From positions 6,076,001-6,140,000 of the forward strand of contig NZ_JAOQNK010000001.1 of the NCBI RefSeq assembly GCF_025961315.1: a stretch of 64,000 bases of DNA, written 5' to 3'. This stretch comes from Sphingobacterium kitahiroshimense. Lineage in GTDB: Bacteria > Bacteroidota > Bacteroidia > Sphingobacteriales > Sphingobacteriaceae. The notes beneath the pieces were generated by a model, which did no database searches, was not told the DNA's origin, and saw nothing but the letters and a program-made list of their open reading frames with translations. Below are positions 8,213 through 16,261 of the stretch, piece after piece. A program made the translations under genes and the position numbers. Positions within the stretch are counted from its first letter, which is position 1, and every line of letters starts with the position of its first letter.

Positions 8213-9100
8213 CTACTTAATAAGTTTGGACAAAATCTCGAATGATTTCTGAGTGAGCATTGTATAAAACTCTTCCGAAACTGATGCACTGCCATGATCT
8301 TCAAGAAATTTCTTTTGTTCAGGAGAGAGGTTTTCGGGATGCTCATCAATAGAATTGGGGTAAGGGTTTGCAGGAGTACGGTCCAAAGGTGAACAAAATT
8401 CCACAGACAGCACTTCGTTATAACCAATCTGATCGAGTGTTTCAAGTATTTTACTCCAATTCAGCGTGCCCATTCCCGGAGCCATCCTATTGTTGTCGGC
8501 AACATGGAAACCAACAAGTTTTCCTTTGGCTCGTTTGATTGCTTCATAGAGATCATCTTCTTCGATGTTCATATGAAAGGTGTCAAGGCACACACCGCAA
8601 TCGGGACCTACGGCCGCAGCAAGTGCTAATGCTTGATCACCTCTGTTAACGAAATAGGTTTCAAATCTATTGATTGGTTCAATACCGATCAATATGCCTG
8701 ATGACTGTGTGTAGTGATATACGTCTTGTAGTGAGTCAATGGCCCATTGCCATTCTTCTTCGGGTCTGCCGTCGGGTATGATTTTACCCACCGTACCGGG
8801 CACCACAGAGATCATGTGACCATCGAGTTCCTTAACCATGCGCGCCACATCTTTGACATATTGTATGGATTTGGAGCGCTGAGCTTCATCTTTAGCCAGT
8901 AAATTTCGATCTCCTAACATCAATGTGACAGAGCCCCAACATGATAATCCATATTGTTTTAAAAGTTTTCTGACCTCTTTCGTGTCATAATGTTCTGGAC
9001 TACCAGCAATTTCAATTTTAGTATAGCCTAAACTGGAGGCTCTGCGAATTGTTGTTTCTATTGTTTCGGCTCGCATCCAGTTATGTATCGATAATTCCAT
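8213..9100 (-). CDS. Sugar isomerase/epimerase, D-tagatose 3-epimerase-like
   Basis: A 295-residue TIM-barrel protein of the xylose-isomerase-like AP endonuclease family (AP_endonuc_2), close in motifs to the ketose 3-epimerases. It shows IEPINRFETYF with the metal-binding Glu (about 148-158), VCLDTFHMNIEE with the Asp ligand (about 180), GFHVADNNRMAPGMG (about 207-221) with the His ligand and the substrate-binding Arg, and LSVEF with the last Glu near 243. The spacing of Glu-Asp-His-Glu fits epimerases of D-tagatose/D-psicose type, although 3-keto sugar or hydroxypyruvate isomerases are close relatives. It lies 44 bases after the ThuA gene on the same strand and is probably co-transcribed with it. 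Confidence 0.8.
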   Translation of the reverse strand: MELSIHNWMRAETIETTIRRASSLGYTKIEIAGSPEHYDTKEVRKLLKQYGLSCWGSVTLMLGDRNLLAKDEAQRSKSIQYVKDVARMVKELDGHMISVVPGTVGKIIPDGRPEEEWQWAIDSLQDVYHYTQSSGILIGIEPINRFETYFVNRGDQALALAAAVGPDCGVCLDTFHMNIEEDDLYEAIKRAKGKLVGFHVADNNRMAPGMGTLNWSKILETLDQIGYNEVLSVEFCSPLDRTPANPYPNSIDEHPENLSPEQKKFLEDHGSASVSEEFYTMLTQKSFEILSKLIK

Positions 9101-9144
9101 AGGGTATGTAATGTTTCGGATAAAGTATATCGTGTGTATTGAAG

Positions 9145-10017
9145 CTATTGTTGTCTATAGGGAACGTTGATATCTATTTTTCCTGCCCATTTCTTAGGGA
9201 TAGGTTTTCCTACAGTCCAATGTATGGCATTAATCAGTAACCGCTGAAAACTTGCTATATTAAAATCATCGGGATGACCAAGTGTTGTTGTGAAAACTTT
9301 TCCTCCAGCAGCGGTTTTCCAGGTCCACGCCACAGGATTTTCAACTGCTTTTTTATCTGGATCTACAGCTTTTCCCATTAATAACCAAGTTGATCCTTTT
9401 GATGGATAATCGGGTACAACATGGTACAACCAGGAGCGTACATGAAAGTTTGGATCTACTCCTGTTAAGATCGGATTTTTACTTTGTGTGGGAATAATGG
9501 ATACATCGGTACTGGAATTATGACCGTAATGGGTGTGACCACCTTTGCCCCATCCTGGAGGACCTCCCAAAGCAAATTCACCAAAAGCATTCCATTTCTC
9601 CAAGGGATGTCCACTGGGATAATTAAAAGCATGTGTGCTGGTTCTGAAACCAATAACCGGCTTTCCGGATTTTAAATAATCGTCGATATGTTTAACTTGA
9701 TCGGCAGGTAATAGTCTCCAACGAAGGTAGAAAATAGCAAGATCGGCATCTTTTAGAGCTTCTAGTCCCGGGATATTTTCTTCTGAATTATAGTCAGGAC
9801 TTGCTTTTAGCACCAAAGTTCGCATGCCATAGTTTTTCTCAAGTTCGGCTGCTATCATAGGCAGGGTTTCTTCGCCACTGTATTCGTGGTCGCCCGTTAC
9901 AAATACAATTAGAGGTTTTTTGACTGTTTTCTTTTTGCTTTGACCAGCAGATGGAGATACATTTGATAGCAATATGCCTATTGTAATTAAACATATAATG
10001 CTTTTTAGATGCTTCAT
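9145..10017 (-). CDS. Secreted ThuA-domain protein
   Basis: ThuA-like (trehalose-utilisation type, class I glutamine-amidotransferase fold) protein of 290 residues. The ATG at 10017 is chosen because it starts directly at a signal peptide, KSIICLITIGILLSNVSPSAGQ, with cleavage after about SAG; an upstream in-frame ATG would put extra residues before the signal. Conserved ThuA stretches include VTGDHEYSGEETLPMIA, DLAIFYLRWRLLPADQV and VGFRTSTHAFNYP, and the tail VAWTWKTAAGGKVFTTTLGHPDDF is typical. Secreted ThuA proteins are frequent in planctomycete-type sugar loci and have been linked to 3-keto-glycoside processing; the exact reaction here is unknown. It heads a minus-strand group with the epimerase gene and has a good promoter at 10103-10133. 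Confidence 0.8.
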   Translation of the reverse strand: MKHLKSIICLITIGILLSNVSPSAGQSKKKTVKKPLIVFVTGDHEYSGEETLPMIAAELEKNYGMRTLVLKASPDYNSEENIPGLEALKDADLAIFYLRWRLLPADQVKHIDDYLKSGKPVIGFRTSTHAFNYPSGHPLEKWNAFGEFALGGPPGWGKGGHTHYGHNSSTDVSIIPTQSKNPILTGVDPNFHVRSWLYHVVPDYPSKGSTWLLMGKAVDPDKKAVENPVAWTWKTAAGGKVFTTTLGHPDDFNIASFQRLLINAIHWTVGKPIPKKWAGKIDINVPYRQQ

Positions 10018-10102
10018 TATGGTTTTATAATTAGGTTTAATTGTATAAACGAGGAACAAATAGTACTGTATAAACCAGTTTGTTATGCCGTTCGGTTTAA
10101 CT

Positions 10103-10133
10103 CAAATATATAAATAAAATAAACGTAAAACAA
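10103..10133 (-). promoter_or_regulatory. Bacteroidota-type promoter for the ThuA operon
   Basis: Read on the minus strand: TTG (10133-10131), a 20-base spacer, then TATATTTG (10110-10103), matching the Bacteroidota primary sigma consensus TTTG / TAnnTTTG. Transcription should start near 10096, giving a leader of about 80 bases to ATG 10017. Confidence 0.6.
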
Positions 10134-10267
10134 GATAAAACGACGGGAAATGTTGTACATTAAATACGGTCATGTATGGTCAACTATGAATTGGTTTTTT
10201 AAGTATATGACGTTTTATATGAAACGATGATCAGCTATATCTTAGCTTTAAATTGGTAAAATGTAAG

Positions 10268-10287
10268 GACTATTGATTGCTATAGTC
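10268..10287 (-). terminator. Weak hairpin after the MFS gene
   Basis: Stem GACTAT (10268-10273) / ATAGTC (10282-10287), 8-base loop. It lies just downstream of the MFS stop, but the minus-strand side lacks a continuous T-run, so termination would be inefficient. Confidence 0.3.
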
Positions 10288-10299
10288 TTTTCGTTTTCT

Positions 10300-11589
10300 T
10301 CAACTTTTTAATTCACTACACTGCCTATAGGCACCTACTTCTTTCTTGTTTTTCATGTAAAGGTATAATCCTCCAAAAGCAAAGATCAATAGGATAGGAA
10401 GTATTAACGTGATCTGTAATACTTCCGGCCCAGCTAGGTTTTTAGCTGTTGTGTATGCCAAAGCTTCTGCCGTTCCTTCTGTTGCTGAACTATACAGATC
10501 GAGATTGGAACCAATTGGTAAATGCTTTATGATTAATCCATCATAATAGCTGCCCATGATCATCGTATAGATGGAAACAGCAAACATACCAGCTCCACCG
10601 ATAAGATTTAAACCCAAAGCTCCAGATTGTGGAATATTTTCGGCAACAAAACCGATCATAGTTGGCCAGAAGTAACACACACCGATACCAAAAATAATTG
10701 CTGCAAAGAAAACAGCATTACCTGTAAAGCTACCAAGCATATATAGACCTGCTGCTGCAAAGATTGCTGAAAAAAGGAGCACACCTTGGGGTGCAAGTTT
10801 TTGAACAATTGGTTTTGCGAACGCGCGGCCTATTACCATAATTCCAGTGGTAATCGTAAGTAATAGAATGGCGTTGTCGGTTACATTTTTAAGCAGTAAA
10901 CTAATCCATTGCCCTGTAAATAGTTCAGTAATAGCGGTCATAAACATGCATAGAAATAGGAATAGAAATAAAGGAGAGCCTACTGCCTTGTACATGTCTG
11001 CAGTGGAATATCCTGAGGATACCCGTTCTGTAACGGGGAAATCAAGCTTTGAGAAAATATAACCATAAATAACTGTTGGAATTAACATCATCCCAACTTG
11101 GAACTGCCATCCGATGCCCAGATGGACAAATAGCGTGACCAATAACGTACCTATCACAACACCTCCAGGAAACCAGAGATGGAAATAGTTGAGTCTAGTT
11201 GTCTTTTCTTGCGGATATAGTGCGGCCACTAATGGATTACAAGCGGCTTCAACCGTACCATTTGCAATGCCAATTAATAATGTGGAGAAGAAAAGACTCC
11301 AATAGCCTTGTGCAAAGATGGTCAATAGAATACCTGCTAAATGAAAAAGGAAAGCCATCACCAGAAGGCGTTTCATCCCGATGATGTCAACAATAAAACC
11401 ACCGATAACGATGGCAAGTGGAAATCCCCAAAAAGCTGTAGCTGTGATGGTTCCCAACTGTGTCGCATTTAATTGAAAATCAATGCCGAGTTGATCCATC
11501 ATACCCGCACGGATACCGAAAGAAAGCGAAGTGACTAAAAGAGCGAGACAACTTGCCCAAAATAGTTTAGATGTTTGAATTTGATGCAT
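10300..11589 (-). CDS. MFS transporter, probable sugar or sugar-derivative importer
   Basis: Major facilitator with about 12 hydrophobic segments in 429 residues. The N-terminal half contains FGIRAGMMDQLGIDFQL followed by AFWGFPLAIVIGGFIVDIIGMKRLL, the usual loop 2-3 region; the C-terminal half runs to LILPILLIFAFGGLYLYM and a short charged tail. It is 18 bases after the DUF2231/cytochrome gene and is thus the last gene of the 18583-10300 transcript. In Bacteroidota such permeases sit beside Gfo/Idh/MocA and TIM-barrel epimerase genes and import the product that surface enzymes release; I infer the same here. Substrate and direction cannot be told from sequence. Confidence 0.8.
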   Translation of the reverse strand: MHQIQTSKLFWASCLALLVTSLSFGIRAGMMDQLGIDFQLNATQLGTITATAFWGFPLAIVIGGFIVDIIGMKRLLVMAFLFHLAGILLTIFAQGYWSLFFSTLLIGIANGTVEAACNPLVAALYPQEKTTRLNYFHLWFPGGVVIGTLLVTLFVHLGIGWQFQVGMMLIPTVIYGYIFSKLDFPVTERVSSGYSTADMYKAVGSPLFLFLFLCMFMTAITELFTGQWISLLLKNVTDNAILLLTITTGIMVIGRAFAKPIVQKLAPQGVLLFSAIFAAAGLYMLGSFTGNAVFFAAIIFGIGVCYFWPTMIGFVAENIPQSGALGLNLIGGAGMFAVSIYTMIMGSYYDGLIIKHLPIGSNLDLYSSATEGTAEALAYTTAKNLAGPEVLQITLILPILLIFAFGGLYLYMKNKKEVGAYRQCSELKS

Positions 11590-11607
11590 ATATTTAGGTT
11601 AAATTGA

Positions 11608-13761
11608 TTAGTTTAAAAGTATTTCATCCATAAATATCCAAGCTGGTTGTCCTTTTCCGGCGTGCCATTCTGGTAATTTTTTGAAGTTTTTACCTACAAT
11701 TTTGATGCAGGAGATTGATTGCGATTTAAATTTTACTTCCATCTTGATAAATGCATCTGCTTCATCTTTTTGTGGCATTGGATTTTTTACACGTTGCAAT
11801 AAGCGCATGTTTTTTTCGTTAGTACCACCCCATACTTCAAATTCCTGTGGGGGAAGGATATGTGTTTGGATTTTTTTCATCATGTTGACCGATATAGATT
11901 TGAGGGGTAGCTGTTCTTTGAAAAATAGCATTAATGCCATGTTTTCATTGTAACCGATCCATTTGCCATTCTGGATGTCAAAGCTGCCGAGTTGTAAATC
12001 TGTCAATGTCTTCGGTCCGTCACCTTTATATTTTTCACTTGGCGCTACTATAAATGCAATGCTGTCGGGGCTGTAGCGACTTTGATAAAAGTTAAAAGTC
12101 AAGACATCACTACCGTACCATCCGGTTTTATATGCTTTAGTTTTTAATGTAACGGACTCTTTAATTTCAATTTCTTTGTCGTAAAGAGGTGACTTTAAAC
12201 TATCGGGTTCGGTTCCATCGGTTGTATACCTGATCTCTACACCGTTGATGGGATGTTTAATCTGTAATGGTATTCTATTTTTGAAAATAGAAACGGTTGT
12301 ACTTAAATGTGGCTGGTTTAGCTTTATGGGACTCTTTCCGTCGTCTTTAAAGCCTGTAATAATGCGAATTCCTTTTGCTAATTGTTTCAATTGGCCAATT
12401 TCATTTTCCTTTATATCAGTTCGCCATAATGATAGCTCTTTTAGGTTTTTCATAGCAACAAGTTGCTTCACGGTATTGAAATTTACTGCTGTACCAGATA
12501 GTGATAGGGTATTTAACTGTTTTAATGGAAGTAAATGCTTCAGTCCGTCGCCTTTAATAGCTGTGAAGTTGAGATTCAGTTTACGTAAATTTTCAAATGT
12601 GCTGATCGTTTTTAGTTCTTCGTCTTGCACGGGTAATCCGTTTAAGTTGAGAGATACAATCTGTCTTTTTATTTCTGTCAATTCTTTTAGCGCTTCTGGT
12701 TTGTAAATCGTTTTGTTATAGATATTAACAGACAGAGCAGGGGAGCCTTTATCGAGGATGGAAATAACCCGATAATCATTATTTAGTTTTTTGACCGTTG
12801 CCTCTGATGCCGCTGCAAAATCATATTGTTGTGCCATTGAAGGTGATGGGCCTAAAGTTGTAGAAGCTAGTATGCGTAAAGAATCTTGCTGTGGTAAATC
12901 GATTACTTTTTTATCCAATTGTGCATTTCCTTTTATCCAGAGGGTCAGTACAGCTATTTCTGTGGCAGTAAGTTCGGGTTTTCCTTTTGGAGGCATTCTT
13001 TTTTCATCTTCAACTGGAAGATGAAGGCGTTGCAATAATAAACTGATTTGGGGATTGCCGGGAACAAATAGTTTTCCATTTTTGCCACCTTTTAACATAG
13101 ATGCTGCGTCAGTGAGGTTTAAGCTTCCTTTTGCTTTTTCCATATTGTGGCAACTGGCGCATTTGGCTGTAAAAATAGGTAGAATCACGTCTTGATAGAT
13201 CATCGCTTGCTCTATTGAGACTTTTTCTGGGGTGGGTGTGACAGGAGCGAGTACGAAATTTTCGCCATGGGTCAATATGGCTCCATAATGCCCCGTAAGA
13301 AGAAGTGAAATAATAGTGAGCAAGGCAAACATTTTTGAAAGTGGAGAATTGTACCATGATTTTTCCCGTATCCAATAAATGAAAGAAAATATAAAGACAA
13401 GACTTACGCCGGTCCATTTGTGCCACTGTAAAGTACTTCCGCTGTAACCATCTTCTTGTGATAGTAATAAACCCATAATGACCGTTACTGTTGCCAAGAA
13501 AATACCACCTAGCAGTAGTCCCGATGTAAATTTGTGATATAGGGTTAATGTTGCATAGGATTTATTGTAACGAAAAATTTCAAGCAGCATCGCCAATAGC
13601 AATAGCACAATTGGAAAATGTAGTAGCATGGGATGCATTCTTCCAAATGATTGAAGCCATAGTGGTACCGAGATCTGTTTTCCAAATATTAATAAAAAGA
13701 TGATAAAAATATTTAGCGCAAACAGTGCATGTTCTGTAAATCCTTTGAAGGTAATTTTCAT
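11608..13761 (-). CDS. DUF2231-like membrane / planctomycete cytochrome c / LRR / FN3-associated domain protein
   Basis: A 717-residue protein with several modules. The N-terminus has about five membrane helices with RMHPMLLHFPIVLL, typical of DUF2231-like cytochrome partners. A planctomycete-type cytochrome c domain (PSCyt1) follows, with KCASCHN near residue 200 and RMPPKGKPELTATEIAVL. Next come leucine-rich-repeat-like segments (LRKLNLNFTAIKGDGLKHLL and similar), a chitobiase/FN3-associated segment (VEIRYTTDGTEPDSLKSPLY), and a C-terminal discoidin-like part. It is likely a membrane haem protein linking surface oxidation to the respiratory chain. It lies 7 bases after the propeller gene and 18 before the MFS gene, in one tight operon with the DUF1501 and DUF1553 genes. 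Confidence 0.8.
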   Translation of the reverse strand: MKITFKGFTEHALFALNIFIIFLLIFGKQISVPLWLQSFGRMHPMLLHFPIVLLLLAMLLEIFRYNKSYATLTLYHKFTSGLLLGGIFLATVTVIMGLLLSQEDGYSGSTLQWHKWTGVSLVFIFSFIYWIREKSWYNSPLSKMFALLTIISLLLTGHYGAILTHGENFVLAPVTPTPEKVSIEQAMIYQDVILPIFTAKCASCHNMEKAKGSLNLTDAASMLKGGKNGKLFVPGNPQISLLLQRLHLPVEDEKRMPPKGKPELTATEIAVLTLWIKGNAQLDKKVIDLPQQDSLRILASTTLGPSPSMAQQYDFAAASEATVKKLNNDYRVISILDKGSPALSVNIYNKTIYKPEALKELTEIKRQIVSLNLNGLPVQDEELKTISTFENLRKLNLNFTAIKGDGLKHLLPLKQLNTLSLSGTAVNFNTVKQLVAMKNLKELSLWRTDIKENEIGQLKQLAKGIRIITGFKDDGKSPIKLNQPHLSTTVSIFKNRIPLQIKHPINGVEIRYTTDGTEPDSLKSPLYDKEIEIKESVTLKTKAYKTGWYGSDVLTFNFYQSRYSPDSIAFIVAPSEKYKGDGPKTLTDLQLGSFDIQNGKWIGYNENMALMLFFKEQLPLKSISVNMMKKIQTHILPPQEFEVWGGTNEKNMRLLQRVKNPMPQKDEADAFIKMEVKFKSQSISCIKIVGKNFKKLPEWHAGKGQPAWIFMDEILLN

Positions 13762-13768
13762 ATAAAAA

Positions 13769-14794
13769 TTAGACTCGTGTAAATTTATAGGGATATACTT
13801 TTCCTGATGCCCATTGTGCTACGTAGATATTTTCGTCGTCATCGATGCAAACATCATGTGGGTTATGTAATATTTGTAATTCTTGGGCCATGGGCTGTAA
13901 GGTGCCATTGCTATATACTGGGATGGTACCACCAATATTGGATATTACCTTATTGTTTTTGTCTAGAATCGTAACGAAACCACTGTCTGCTTTATTGAGA
14001 TCAGGAGATCTTAAAACAGCAGCATAAAGATTTTCATTTTTGATGACTGGCCGGCAGATGCATGCTCCTGGCAATGCGATGACTTCTAGGAGATTGCCGT
14101 TCATATCAAAACGTTTAAAGCAGTTGCGTGTACGGTCAGTAACCAGTAAGGTCGGATTTCCACTTCTTTTATCTACGCAAACCCCATGAGCATTGTCCAA
14201 ATGTTTTACTTCTTTTCCTCTTCCTCCAAAGTAGCCCTGTAGCTTCCCGTCAGCATTATAATGAAAGACATACTGCAAGCCATAACCATCGGCAATATAG
14301 AAATCGCCATTGTCTGCAACAGCGACTTCAGTCGGCACAAATTCTTCTTTTTTTTGATATAAACCGGTTTCCATAGGACAATCGATGGTTTTTAATATGT
14401 TGCCATCTAATGTGGTTTTAAAAACCTGATGCCTATCGGTATCTGTAATAAATAGCGATTCTTGTTTGCCTTCATTGGCGATGGTCAATCCATGTGCACC
14501 TGGAAAATCATGGCCCCAGGAGTTTAATAATTTACCCGATTTGTTATAAATTAAGATATTATTTTTAGTTTCATTGGTTAATAGTATAATACGTCCTTTT
14601 TTATCTTGGACCATTTCATGGCAGTCATTTACTGGGTTTTTGAGCGGATTTAATTGTCCCCATTTGTTATCAAGTGTGTAGCGCATGTTATGATGTCCGT
14701 ATATTGGACCTTTTGGTTTGGCCATGAGGTCCTTCATAATGAAGAAACTTGCAGATAAGGTTGCTGTATTTTTGATAAATGATCTTCTTTCCAT
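13769..14794 (-). CDS. Secreted NHL/6-bladed beta-propeller protein with Tat-like signal
   Basis: A 341-residue exported propeller. The N-terminus MERRSFIKNTATLSASFFIM has the twin-Arg pattern RRSF followed by a hydrophobic stretch, as in Tat substrates. The rest is built of NHL-type repeats such as AHGLTIANEGKQESLFITDT, VAVADNGDFYIADGYG, AHGVCVDKRSGNPTLLVTDR and PHDVCIDDDENIYVAQWASG. The family includes peptidyl-alpha-hydroxyglycine alpha-amidating lyase-like propellers and general binding scaffolds; no catalytic set is recognisable. It sits 12 bases after the DUF1501 gene and 7 before the cytochrome gene. I infer a periplasmic or surface partner of those proteins. Confidence 0.75.
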   Translation of the reverse strand: MERRSFIKNTATLSASFFIMKDLMAKPKGPIYGHHNMRYTLDNKWGQLNPLKNPVNDCHEMVQDKKGRIILLTNETKNNILIYNKSGKLLNSWGHDFPGAHGLTIANEGKQESLFITDTDRHQVFKTTLDGNILKTIDCPMETGLYQKKEEFVPTEVAVADNGDFYIADGYGLQYVFHYNADGKLQGYFGGRGKEVKHLDNAHGVCVDKRSGNPTLLVTDRTRNCFKRFDMNGNLLEVIALPGACICRPVIKNENLYAAVLRSPDLNKADSGFVTILDKNNKVISNIGGTIPVYSNGTLQPMAQELQILHNPHDVCIDDDENIYVAQWASGKVYPYKFTRV

Positions 14795-14806
14795 AAAAAA
14801 ATAAGG

Positions 14807-16258
14807 TTATACTAATATGTCATTGATTACTTTTCCTGCGACATCGGTTAATCTATAACGTCTGCCTAGATGTTTATAGGTGAGTTTTTCATGGTTTAAT
14901 CCGAGCTGATGTAGGATTGTGGCATGAAAGTCATGCACATGAACAGGATCTTTGATGATGTTATATCCTAGTTCATCGGATTCACCGTATACGATTCCTG
15001 GTTTGACTCCGCCACCTGCCATCCATATACTGAAGCAACGGGGATGATGATCACGCCCATAATTATCTTTGGTCATGGCGCCTTGGCTGTAATTGGTTCG
15101 TCCAAATTCTCCTCCCCAGATGACGAGTGTTTCATCCAATAGACCTCTTTGTTTGAGATCTGTAATTAATGCTGCCGATGCTTGGTCTACATCTTTTGCC
15201 TGACCTGCCATTTCTGTGGGTAAGTTACCATGTTGATCCCAACCTTGATGATAGAGCTGAACAAAACGGACTCCGTTTTCACTAAGTTTTCTTGCAAGTA
15301 GGCAATTGGCCGCAAAAGTACCGGGATTAAGGCAGTCTGCGCCATACAGTTTGATGATATCATCGGGTTCTTTAGAAAGATCAGTGACTTCTGGAACTGC
15401 AGTTTGCATACGATAGGCCATTTCATATTGCTGTACCTTGGCATTGATCTCTGGATCGCCAAATTCCTGATAGGAGAGGTCATTCATCGCGGCTAATTGA
15501 TCAAGCATTTTTCTGCGTTCAAAACGATTTAAGCCATCAGGGTCTTTTAGGTAAAGCACTGGATCTTCACCACTGCTGAACTGTACGCCCTGATGGGTCG
15601 AGTCTAGAAAACCGTTGCTCCACAACTTGGAGTAGACACCCTGACCATTACCTTTTCCGCGTGATAATAATACAGTGTACGCCGGGAGGTTTTTATTTTC
15701 ACTTCCTAGACCATAACTAAGCCAAGCACCCATACTGGGTCTGTTTCCTTGTTGTGCACCACTTTGAAAAAATGTCAGTGCGGGATCATGATTGATCGCT
15801 TCTGTGAACATAGATTTAATGATACAGATATCGTCAACAACTTTTGCTGTATGTGGAAATAAATCGCTGATCCATGCACGCGACTCTCCATATTGTTTGA
15901 AATCATAGTAGGAACCTACTAAAGGGAATGACGCCTGATTGGCAGTCATACCTGTAAGCCTTTGTGCTCCCCGTATGGATTCAGGAAGCTCTTGACCCAT
16001 CATTTCTCTGAGTTTGGGTTTATAATCGAAAGATTCGAGTTGTGATGGAGCCCCATTCTGAAAGAGATAAATTACACGCTTTGCTTTAGGAGCAAAATCT
16101 GGAATACCCGAGGGAAGTCCTGCTTGCTCAAAGCCTCCTTCAAATAGATCGGGAATGAGCAAAGATCCCAATGCTACACTGCCTAAGCCTAAACTTAGTT
16201 TTGAAAGGAATCGACGTCTATTGAAATTAAGACCATGTTCTAAAATATTTTTGTCCAT
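14807..16258 (-). CDS. DUF1501 protein, sulfatase-like fold, Tat-exported
   Basis: DUF1501 family member of 483 residues. The N-terminus NRRRFLSKLSLGLGSVALGS is a Tat-type signal. The family belongs to the alkaline phosphatase/sulfatase-like superfamily; characteristic stretches are YLFQNGAPSQLESFDYKP, GQELPESIRGAQRLTGMT, the central MFTEAINHDPALTFFQSGAQ, and DETLVIWGGEFGRTNYSQG plus GRDHHPRCFSIWMAGGGVKPG. Genes for DUF1501 and DUF1549/DUF1553 proteins are almost always paired, as here with 3 bases between them. The biochemical role is unknown; hydrolysis of sulfate or phosphate esters on a glycan is possible but unproven, and no sulfatase Cys/Ser formylglycine motif (CxPxR) is visible. Confidence 0.85.
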   Translation of the reverse strand: MDKNILEHGLNFNRRRFLSKLSLGLGSVALGSLLIPDLFEGGFEQAGLPSGIPDFAPKAKRVIYLFQNGAPSQLESFDYKPKLREMMGQELPESIRGAQRLTGMTANQASFPLVGSYYDFKQYGESRAWISDLFPHTAKVVDDICIIKSMFTEAINHDPALTFFQSGAQQGNRPSMGAWLSYGLGSENKNLPAYTVLLSRGKGNGQGVYSKLWSNGFLDSTHQGVQFSSGEDPVLYLKDPDGLNRFERRKMLDQLAAMNDLSYQEFGDPEINAKVQQYEMAYRMQTAVPEVTDLSKEPDDIIKLYGADCLNPGTFAANCLLARKLSENGVRFVQLYHQGWDQHGNLPTEMAGQAKDVDQASAALITDLKQRGLLDETLVIWGGEFGRTNYSQGAMTKDNYGRDHHPRCFSIWMAGGGVKPGIVYGESDELGYNIIKDPVHVHDFHATILHQLGLNHEKLTYKHLGRRYRLTDVAGKVINDILV

Positions 16259-16261
16259 AAT

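Larger units (their letters stand above)
10018..10299. other. Intergenic region between the MFS and ThuA genes
   Basis: This 282-base gap splits the long minus-strand run. It contains a minus-strand promoter (10103-10133), a TAAACC/GGTTTA inverted repeat around 10071-10099 between that promoter and the gene, an AATGT-TGT-ACATT palindrome near 10149-10161 sharing a half-site with the palindrome at 8182, and a small hairpin (10268-10287) after the MFS gene. No coding sequence is seen. Confidence 0.5.

Noticed and set aside
12245..12706. 153-codon plus-strand ORF opposite the DUF2231/cytochrome gene
   Set aside because: The minus strand has clear domains; this ORF is rich in Ser, Phe and Cys and is an antisense artefact.
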